Positions 25,752 to 36,600 of a stretch of DNA of 64,000 bases are shown in pieces (positions within the stretch are counted from its first letter, which is position 1; every line of letters begins with the position of its first letter). The stretch is taken from NCBI GenBank assembly GCA_019095985.1, contig CM032660.1, positions 14,901,020 to 14,965,019 on the forward strand. The letters are read 5' to 3'. The stretch is from Streblospio benedicti (Eukaryota; Annelida; Polychaeta; Spionida; Spionidae). Both the position numbers and the translations under genes were made by a program. Below the pieces are notes generated by a model, which worked only from the letters and a program-made list of their open reading frames with translations, had not been told where the DNA came from and did not search any database.

Positions 25752-27176
25752 CTACGCGTGTGACATTGCAGGTGTTGGGTGGGCATTATGTAGAGGACCC
25801 AAGTGCTGCTGCTGCTGCTGCTGCGCCTGCTGCTGCTGTTGTTGATTTGGTGCGGTCATATTTGGTAATTGGGGTTTTTCTTCCAATTTATCATATTCTA
25901 GATGGAACTCTTTTGAACTTTTTCGCCACGACTGCACATCAAAGTAATGATACGTTCCCCTTTCATACGTTTGGGTTTTCACAACAGGCTCCATCCCTTG
26001 TGGTCGCGTTATCCAAACTCTTTCCTCTTTATGACAACGCCAGTCTCTATTATACAACTCGGCTGCCGCTGCCAACTGTAGAACATCATTACCATTCATG
26101 TAATACAAGAAGAATAACAAATCATCCCCATAGCGATTGAGCCTGATTGGCGCTAGCTTTTCTCGAATGAACAAATTGGTGAGATACTCTGAGGGTACAT
26201 GGAAATCAATGTCCTGTGGTCGACATGGGCCATCAGCCCATGGTGACTGGAACGTACTGTAGAGGTTTTCACCTGATGATAGATTAAGACCTAAGGTGGT
26301 TAGGTCGATTCCTGGATTCAAGGCGACGAGGTTCGGGTCTGTTTCTGCTGCTCGAATGAACGTTAACAAACCTGCCATACCAAACTGATCTGTAACCATA
26401 CCTTGAGGGATATTTGTGACGGTACCATCTGGTAGTAATTGAATTCCACGTTTTTGATTTAGTCCTGATGATTGCCGACTATCCCGTAATGCTTGCTCAT
26501 ATGGACCTATATTGTTACCACTTGCTCCTGACGGACTTTTTCTTCCATTTTCCAATGATGTACCACTTGGGGGATTTTGAGCACCAGGCAATGCTGGAAA
26601 ATCCTCTTGTTGAATTTGGAATTCTGGTGCTGGTTCCTGCGACCTTTGACTTTTTGATGCATCTTTCCAGATCATTTGTTTCCAATCATAATTTCTTGGA
26701 GTTGGATTTGAACCTGATCCTCTATTGCCTAATGTTGGAAACTCCGAGAGATCAAGACTGGGCGTATTGTCATTATTTCTGCTAAATGCTGACATAGCCA
26801 TGGTCATGGACAGGTTCGACATACTGCTCGATGTACTCGTATTACTGAGAATACTGGACGACGGTGGCATTCCTGGTCGTTTGATTTGATTCATACCAAC
26901 ATTTTGTCCAGGTAATTGTGGTAAAATGCCTCGTTGTCCCAAAGCAAACATATTCCGACTGCCTGCATTGGCATTTGGAGATCCCTGTTGCGTTTGTTGT
27001 TGTTGATTAGAATGTGCTTGTTGAAGGCCCATTTGAAAGCTTGGCCCCATGCTTCCACGTTGCTGTAATGATGATAATGAGTTACTGCCACTTGACGGCA
27101 TCCAATTTGAATTGAACGCAGCTGATAATTGTGACGAAGGTGATTGTGACTGCGAGGGAGAAGCCATTTCGATCAT
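25752..27176 (-). CDS. CNOT2: CNOT2, CCR4-NOT complex subunit 2 (copy a, single exon)
   Basis: One uninterrupted 474-residue frame. Residues ~305-438 form the NOT box (CRPQDIDFHVPSEYLTN, RYGDDLLFFLYYMNGNDVLQ, WRCHKEERVWITRPQGMEP, EFHLEYDKLEEKP), which dimerises with CNOT3 and supports the deadenylase scaffold CNOT1. Upstream are two short aromatic-proline motifs, LDLSEFPTLGN (141) and EDFPALPG (191), and a LLPDGTVTNIPQGMVTDQFG block (248-267) shared with human CNOT2. The tail is glutamine-rich. Human CNOT2 is longer at the N-terminus and split over many exons; here the whole CDS is one exon. A good acceptor (ATTTTACAG at 27234) lies about 57 bp before the ATG, so a non-coding 5' exon is likely. 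An upstream ATG matching copy b's start is out of frame here because of two extra bases. The function is mRNA deadenylation and translational repression. Confidence 0.95.
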   Translation of the reverse strand: MIEMASPSQSQSPSSQLSAAFNSNWMPSSGSNSLSSLQQRGSMGPSFQMGLQQAHSNQQQQTQQGSPNANAGSRNMFALGQRGILPQLPGQNVGMNQIKRPGMPPSSSILSNTSTSSSMSNLSMTMAMSAFSRNNDNTPSLDLSEFPTLGNRGSGSNPTPRNYDWKQMIWKDASKSQRSQEPAPEFQIQQEDFPALPGAQNPPSGTSLENGRKSPSGASGNNIGPYEQALRDSRQSSGLNQKRGIQLLPDGTVTNIPQGMVTDQFGMAGLLTFIRAAETDPNLVALNPGIDLTTLGLNLSSGENLYSTFQSPWADGPCRPQDIDFHVPSEYLTNLFIREKLAPIRLNRYGDDLLFFLYYMNGNDVLQLAAAAELYNRDWRCHKEERVWITRPQGMEPVVKTQTYERGTYHYFDVQSWRKSSKEFHLEYDKLEEKPQLPNMTAPNQQQQQQAQQQQQQHLGPLHNAHPTPAMSHA

Positions 27177-27604
27177 TTTTCTTTTTTCATAGTTTCATTC
27201 AAAATGGCGGCCATTTCTCATTGTTGCAGCGGGCTGTAAAATAAATGAAATGTTTCACCATTTGTGGTTAATACATGACTATTCGAAATAAAACCTATCC
27301 GTCGCTTATAATTGCTCAATCATCATTTGCATAATAAAATACTAATAGATTTGTAATATAACATGCAAAATAAATACGTGAGCATATTCCGGATGAATAA
27401 ATGTAGTGGTAACGACGCTCTGTCTGAAGAGTAAATTTAATTCAAGTGTCAGAACGTTTAGTTATACAGTGCTAGTCCGGCGAACTAAATTTGTCGATTC
27501 GTCTTGAAGTTTTACATTTTATCGCTCACATGTTCACATTTTTTGTGTGTAAAATTTGAACAAAATCAAATTATTAGTAGATAAATCTCATAAAGTTGTT
27601 AATT

Positions 27605-30600
27605 ATGATCACAACAAATGCCGGTGATCTTTTGAAAACAAGTCATCCTTACGCACATGTTATTGCGAACAAGGAAAGGGAAACAAGATGTGATCAATGT
27701 TTGCAGTAAGAGTCCTTCGATCACTCGTTCGCTCCTCTCCATAGTCCACACTCTTGCCTCCCCCACAGTCATTTGAAACACCTGTGTGTCTATTTCTTTA
27801 ATAAATAGCGGTCGGATTTTGTTTGTAAACAAACTTACCAAGACTACCATGTGAACTTAAAACACTGTTTTCTTGCTGTGGGGGTAGCTGAGTATACATT
27901 TCTTTTCTAATCATAATTCCTGTCTAAAACCAGCAGGTGGCTACAAACAATTGCATTCTGGGAAAAAATAGACAAACAGTATCAATCTTTATCATTTGTT
28001 TCTGACACACCATAGTATCACAGAGCTTTGGTTGATTGAGACTGCACCACGTGTGGGTAAAAATTGTAGTAACTATTTTGAGACACCACTACGATCGTAC
28101 ATAAATATTTCATTGAGACAGCGATTAGAAAACTGATGTATAGTATTGTAGATGCGGTCGCCAGAGCCTCGACATACGTTAGCAGGTCGTCACACGTACA
28201 TTAGTGACGTGACTATCTGCTAACGTATGTCGAGGCTCTGGCGACCGCATCCACTAGTACTGTATGACATTTGTTAAGTACTACTACTAGTATATATATA
28301 TTCTGAAAGGGCATACGATTTTGCATCACACAAATCCATTTTGGCATGATTTTGTAGTTTGATGGGCTGAGTGTGTCATCTGGCGCCTGGCGACGCATTT
28401 TGGCACTTTCTGAGGCACCTGAAATTTTTAATTTTTTACTATCGATTTAAAATATCGATATACACACATGATAATCTGATCGTTTTTATATATGCTAGCA
28501 TAAACGATAAGAATCAGACAGGGGTTCAAACTCTGACAGCACAGTACATGTAATTCTAAAACCTATGCTGCCTACTGTAGAGCCAACCTCAAAACGTAGG
28601 TCAGCTAGGTGATATTCTGGGTTGTCCTAATGCCACCACACAAAATCGCTAATTATCTTGTATTTTAAAGTTTGATTTTCACCAGTTTTTGATGTTTAAA
28701 GAATACCATATAAGATGAATGCTAATATGAAAAAAATACTGGCTAGCAAAAAAATTGCTTATTGCAAGATTTTGAACTAGCAAAAAACATGAAATCAGCG
28801 ACATGTGGGTCGCGTTTCAGAATAGTCAACTTTAAGTCTTAGTAGGCCAATAGGCTAAGGTGTGTTTGGTGGCTTGGGCGGTCGAGGATGATGCCATGTC
28901 ATTGGGGGGAGGGGGTTGCGGAGAGTAGAAATGACACGTAGTAAACTTTGTATATATATAAGCATATAAAATCTTGTATATGTTAAATTTTGCAGTCATG
29001 ATAGAGATTGTTTGCTGCAATGAATATTAAAATGGTGTTTGTGATCTTATGTATTTTTTATTGCATTTTATTTATCATTAGGATTGGAAAACTTCAGAGA
29101 TGTTCTGCGTGTCATACTGCTCGATATTGCAATAGGGTGTGTCAGAAAGAGGCATGGAAGTTTCACAAGCATGAATGTGCTTGCTTTCAACGAGTTTCAC
29201 CAAAATTGCCTACAGATAGTGTTCTACTATTCTACCGTCTCGTCCTCAGACATCAGGTAAGTTTATAATCTTTTTGAATTTAAATTCAGTGTATATTAAT
29301 TGTATAGCAGCAATGTAGGTAAATCTTGTGGTCGTTTTTCAAAGATCAACAAAATGGTGAATGGTAAACAGTGTGCAGATTAGATACTCGCCAATTGTCT
29401 CAGGCTAGTGTCAATATCTTCAATGTAAAATCATGCATTTTAATTATTTAGAAAAAATTGTTTGTGATTCATATTTCTATTTTTAGTGGGGAGATGACAA
29501 AAAAATTACAACCGAATACTTGGGTAGAAACAGGTCATTTATGGACTTGATGTCCCGTAAGTAAATTATCTTGTGACAACTTTTCTAGTAGCATCTTGTC
29601 GCACAGTCGCAGTGAACCTGCTCTTTCATTTTTATCATTTTTTTTTATCATTTTCATTTTTTCATTTTTTACATGAAAAATATGTTTAAAGCAAAGCAAG
29701 TATCTTTTAAAAGATAATTTAAAATGTTTGGGGTTTAAATTCTTTTTAATGATATTTTATTCATGATGACGGCCACCTTTCTATTTAAATTTTAGATGAA
29801 GAAGATATACAGCATGATCATGCAAGAATGGATGAATTCATTGAATTGTGCCACACACTAAAGATGTTTGTTGGAGACAATTATGAATTACCTAATTCTG
29901 AGATGCTGCTGACAATATTTGGAAAGGTTTGTTATTAATTATCTTTTTTCATTATGCATTTTGATTTCAACGAAAAACACAAACCGTGTAGTTTTCTGTT
30001 TCTGGAGAATTCGTGTTGTCTGTTTATGGAGTAATTGTGTAGTAGTCTGCTTGGTTTTGTGCAATGATTCATGTGTGTCAATAAATATTGTTTTGTATTA
30101 CCTAGATGGTGATAAATACATTTACAATCACTGATGGTGAAATGCAGCCAATAGGATCGGGTATTTATCTTGGGTATGCTTTTGTAAATCTATTATTATT
30201 AACTACATGTTTTGCAAACCTAAGTCTCTGTTAATTACAAAGGATGCAATTATTATGAAGCAAATTATGTTGGTGAATGGATTCTACTCTTTATATATTT
30301 TGTGAACTAAACATTATTGCACATTATTTCCTTATTACATGTATGAATCTGTTCTATGATATTTATTAAGTGTACTGGTACGTTGCTAATTTTTTTCTCT
30401 TAAAATTTTAGTCCTTCGGTTCTGGATCACAGCTGTTGTCCTGATGCTGTTGTAGTTTTTAATGGAACTGATCTTCAGCTGCGAGCAACAACCTACATTG
30501 ATGCACGTTGTGTGGAACAGGTAAGGCCATCACTGTAAATGTGGATTACTCAGCATTATTGAGGTAGACTGTGTTGGTAAAGTAAACTGATACCGTTATA

Positions 30601-33600
30601 TATCTTGAAGGTTGCGATGTACTGAGAACTAAGCAAAATTTTGTGTTTTCCTAAGCTGAGTAGTTTTGTGCACTCCACACTTGGTGTTAATTAATGTTTT
30701 ACAACGATTTTGTAGGTTTTTATCAGTTACATTGATTTACTGATACCGTCAACAGAGCGTCAAACTGCACTGGAAAAGCAATACTATTTCACCTGTGAAT
30801 GTGCCCATTGCATCCATGAATACAGAGTAAGAGGTTTATTCAAAATATAAGAACCGTACTTTTGAATTATTTGATAAAATTTCTAATAAGTTTATACATT
30901 GTAAATGGCTATCATACTCAATGTGTGTTGAACTTGAAGTTAAGGACTTCAAATTTAAAAATAATCGTCAGTTACTTTACTTTTTCATTGATAATTTAAA
31001 GGATTTTGAGATGACAGCATCAAGTTGTCCGACTGAAAACTGTGATGAACCAATAATGGAAAATGAAGGTAAAAATTGAACCAGCATAATCAATTTTAAG
31101 TTTTTCACATACATGTAATCTAGGCGAGTATAAGGTTGAGCTATCTTCACCTTTATAGACGAGTTTTCAGTTAATTATGTACGTACATAATTATTGAAAT
31201 AGTATGTATTTGATACAATTTACCTTATTAGAGGACATTCATTCAACTGTATGCTTTTGAATGGTAATAATTGAAGATCTCTGTCTGTATTTAACTCTGA
31301 ATGGGAATGTTTTGTAGATGGCAAATTACTACCGTGTGAATCATGCAAACGTACTACGTTTCCAAAAGATTACAGCGAAAGGAAAACTGAAGCTTTATCT
31401 GAAATAAAAGAACTATTGATAAAGTGCACGAAGTGGAAAGCTCAAGGAGGTCAGTTTCAATATTTTATGGAAAGGATACTGATGTACATCAATACTTTAT
31501 GTGATAGACAAAGATATTGTGTCTTTCAATTATAAATTTTGCAATCGTTATACATTTCTTATGATTTCTATGGAATGATTAAAGCTACCTATCTCTCCAA
31601 TGCTTTGACGTTCTCTGTTAAAAGTCATATTATATCCAGCGGGTATATCTGCTTATCAGGGTTCCCAGGGGTACCGGGAAACCGGGAAGAACTGGGAATT
31701 CAGTGTTTGAAGCGGGAGGTCAGGAATTAATGTGCTGACAGCCAGTTCAGAACGTCACATTTTCAATCATAACTAAAAAATGGTAATGAATATAAAAATG
31801 AAAATTATAGGAATGAAAAGCTATTTTTTTGGCAGATCTACATCGCAATTTTGCTTATTCTGATTGGTTTACATAATAGTGAACACTTACATGAAAATGG
31901 CATTTTTCAAGTGTCTGTGAGAGACAGAGTTAGACATTTTGAACGAGTTAGAATTGGGGATTAGGTACCATGATTGGAACAGCAATGTTTATATTTTTTA
32001 TTTGCATACACATGGGTAGTCACTCAAGTGTAGCAGTTGGTATTCACAAATAGTTGAAGGTGAACATAATATGAAACTTCTGCTTGAATTTTTTGTGCAG
32101 CCAACATCATCACTGTCATTTGCATTCTCCTGACTGTCAGTATCAATTCATCATCAGAACACAGTGAAATATATATATATGTATATGTAAATGTATTATC
32201 AACTACTGATATGTGTAACATGTACTTGAAGCATATCAAATAAAATTGTTATCTGAATTTGTGTTCTACATACACAGAAAATTGGGAAAATATGAGAGTC
32301 AGAAACCTATTAACCCATTACCCCTCACGTTTTGTTACATGACAGCCCTTGTATCCCTGAAATATTTGCAGTGTAGCGCGTATAAAATCTTTCCATTTGT
32401 CGGAGCTGCATTGCCAACTTTAAACTGCCATAATTTCCTTAAAAATGCTCGTGTTTCAACCATCTCTTCACCAAAATACAAAGCAACCATTTTGGCTTAC
32501 CCCATTTCCAATTTCACAAATGTTTTGAAACAAAGCAGCTCCATTTCCAATGGTAAAGGGAAGCCCTGTTCGGATCAGTTAGGACTGTTGTTTGCAGCGT
32601 AGCTTCGGAGTAAATGAGTCACAGTAATTTAGAAAATACTTAAAAATATTTATCGGGTGTTTTTGGAACTCATTTATATGTCATAATAAAGCTTAAGTTG
32701 TTAGGAACACGAATATGTATTTCTCATCAAGATTGAACTATTATGAGTATATCTACAACGCGATCAAACATTGGTGTTTTTTTTGCATTGGGTACGATAT
32801 GGCAAACATGGCGCCATTTGTAAGTGCAAATTAATGCTGTCAATTGAAAGTTCTTTATATTCTCTTAAAGTAAAAGCTAAACATTAAAATAAATTGTGCA
32901 CGATGATTCCTTATACGGTTTTACATATAGTTATCTAGTTTTAATCATGATGGCACCGCTGCTATATTCCAAATGAATGACTTGTATGACGCAACTGTTG
33001 ACACCCAAACACGTGAAATCAACTGGCCGGTTCTAGCCGATTTGAGGGAGAGGGCCCAAGGCTGGTTTAGGCCCTTTTGAGGGGTAAAGGGGGGGGGCCC
33101 CTAAAGGGTTAAATACTGAATATTAAACATGAAGAGACCATGGGATATGACGTACAAGTATATATGCATACACATCACTGGTTCACTTGAATGGCTACCC
33201 ATGTGTCAGCCCATGTGTATGCAAATCAAAAATATAAACATTGCTGTTCCAATCATGGTACCTAATCCCCAATTTTAACTTCTTCAAAATGTCTGACTGT
33301 CTCTCACAGACACTTGAAAAATGACATTTTCATGTACGTGTTCACTATTATGTAAACCAATCAGAATAATCAAAATTGCGATGTAGATCTGGCATTCCTA
33401 TAATTTTTAATTTGATATTCATTACCATTTTTTAGTTATGATTGAAAATGTATCGTTCTGAACTTGCTGTCAGCACATTAGCCTTCAATTTGATAAAATT
33501 GTGCGATTTCCGGGAAAAAAGCGTGGATTGTGTAATTTTTAAATATTTGTTGGACGAAATTACTCGTGTTATCGCTCGCATGGGCGCTGCCATTTTTGTT

Positions 33601-36600
33601 TATATTCAGAGCGCCACCACCGGCAGTCCACTGATATAAATTTCAACTAGTTCACGCTGGTAGTGTGGGAAAACGTTGTGATAAATGCATGTTGCGTCGG
33701 GCACTAGTATGTGCCCGCTTGCCAAAATGGCTACCATAAGGAAGCAGATGTCAATGTGTTGAAATTTTTTGTCGTACGCTTAAGATATTAAAGTAACTTT
33801 ACAATGAATTATGTGCGATCATTCCTAATGAGGTTTTACATAAAGTTATCTACTTTTAATCCCGATGACACTGCTTCTAAATGCCATTTGACGGACTTTA
33901 TATGATGAAACCTGTGACAGGATCTAACACGGGCCATGAGTGTGTCCAGCTCAAAATATGGAATTAATTATATTTTCTTTTTTAAATACCACGTGATTAG
34001 AAATGATAACAGAAACAATTTAAAAAGAAATTTTAAAAACCCGATGGATAATAAGAGAGATATGGCCAATTTAGCATCAAATTTTTGGTGTTGTGATTCC
34101 TTGTTTTCTCCTTGTCAGCATCTAGTCTACAAAACGTGGACATTTTCCAGCTTGTGCATATTACTGTGCGCATTCACCCAATTCAGAGATCACTTATCAA
34201 ATCCATTGTGTTGTGTTTTCTATAGGATCAATTCATATAAAAATAAAGTCCTTTATACACAATTGCCGGTTGTTTCTTATTTTCACTATTTCAACACAAT
34301 AAGTAACGTATAAAGTAGCCTTGATTTTTTGGTTAAAAACCTGGAACAAACCTTGAATTTCATTCTCCGAAATCACTGGGAACCCTGGCTTATGTACATG
34401 ACCACAGGTTTTTGTAAACAAAACAGCTGTTTTATGACAGCATAATTTTATAGTAAATCATTTTTATGAGATTAAACAGTCATTATAGTTGATTGCATTT
34501 TTGTATGAGATGCTAATTCTATCAAACTGTATTATTTTGAAATTGTTAAATTTACATATTAAATAATTAATCAAAACTACTGGTAGCATTTCATTTCCAC
34601 CAATATTTTTCAGTTAGGTTAGTTTCAAAGATGGTTGGTTATTATTTACATGTTTATTTTTGTAATTTTTCGGTTTACATTTTCTAGATGCAGATGCCAT
34701 TTTGACCGATTGTAAAAACTTCTTAGCATCACAAGGAACGATTTTACATCCCCAGAATGTGTACAGGGTTCAGCTTGTTGATAGATTATTTGATGCTTGT
34801 ATTGATAAACAACTTTGGGAAGATGCTTTAGAATATGGGAAGAAAAATACTGAGCCTTATGTGTAAGAAATCTTAATAAGTGCTTAACTATCATGTTGTT
34901 TAATTGCAGTACATGTATATCTTTATGGTCATAACTTCATAAATTTATTTATCAGAGTTAGAATGTTACTGAGGTAAAAAGCTTCAGTATTAAGCGGTAG
35001 TCTACTGTTAGGGACGGTGCAATATTTACCAGGAAGGGGGACCGGTGCATTTGGTAGGGGGACAGGTACTTTTTTCAAGGTGCAAAGTAGGGGGACCGGA
35101 TGATTTTTCATTCTCGTTGGGCATGGGACATGTACTTTTTTTCAGCTGCTGAAATCCCACCTCGACGTAAGCGAATCGGTACAAATTAATCACGCGAATA
35201 TTCATGGGAGGGGACGCGGACTTTTTTTATGAATAGAGGTCATGGGACATCAGTTTTTTTTTCATCACATCAGCAGGGGACAAGACCTTTTTTCAGACAA
35301 GTTTTTCGATACGCACCGGTCCCCCCGCCTGTTAAATATTGCACCGTCCCTTATTGACAAGTAGAAATTTGTCCATTTTTTATCAGGATGATTGCTTTTT
35401 CTTGAAAATAAGTATTTTAGCTAGGGCTACGTGTCCTGCTGACTAGTAGCACTTTCCCTGCTAATCCTGACACCGGTTGAATTTGTTCAACTGTATCATA
35501 ACCAATTATTTGATAATTTGTTGGTCAGTTAATTAATTAACATTCATGTGAAAACGTTGTTGTTCCTTACATAAGATTATGGCATTTCTGTGTTCCAGAA
35601 AATTTTATCCTGAAAACCATCCCAGTGTGCCAATACATTTAATGAAAGTGGGGAAAATTCAACTCTTTCTGGAGCACTTAACTGATGCATTGATAACCTT
35701 ACAGAAGGTAAGTCTTTATGTAGGAGTGATCTAGAAAACTTTTTATTAATTAAAACTATTTCAGCTTGAATGAACTGTAAAAAATGGAACTGTTGTTCAG
35801 TAATCTTTCATATCAAATGTGAACAGTTTAAATAATAACAGATATTGCATATAATATGCAATATCTTTGCGGTATGACATAAAGATTTTCTGTATCATTT
35901 TGTCAATATCACCGTACCATTCTTGATACTCGCCTAGTTTTGAAAAACTGCTGGTACATGAATTTGCATGCTATGGATAAAGGCTCAATAACTGCCTGTC
36001 TAGAATAAGCAACGTTCAACAGCCAGTGTTTATTCAAATATGGACAGAAAATACACTGTAACCTCAGCAAATAACTTGTATAGAGCTAGAATTCAATGGT
36101 CCCTGACTAAGTTAAAGTCCTTAATTCAAACAAGAATGGGAAATATCTAGAAATTCTTTTATAAAATGTTTGTAAATCACATCATATTGCTTCTATCTAA
36201 GTATACTTGTCTGACCACTGAACTGTTTGAAAGGGGACTGTAATTATATTCTTTGTTTGACAGATGCACCGATGAATCAGTATAGGCCCCGATACAAAAA
36301 TAAAACTGACATACCCCTTTTTTTTATTAAATTCACGCCAATAAAGCAACAAATTATGTTTTTTCATAATGATATCGGCCGGTGAGCCTGATTCCACAAG
36401 GTGTAAAAGTGCTCATCGAAAGTATTCTTGGCTTAAAACGTCGTAAAAATACATGTGATAAACACTACCATGCAGTGAACCTCGTTATGGTAAGAACTGT
36501 TAGGAATCTGTCACAATGCTAGTGTGTAAAGGCTGCCCACGTGATTTTGACCAATCAAATGGCGGGTACTTGCTCGTATTGTTTATTTTTTGCATCTGGT

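Noticed and set aside
27172-27230. CNOT2a as a pseudogene because its upstream ATG is out of frame
   Set aside because: The main frame of 474 residues is open and conserved, and MIEMA provides a start.
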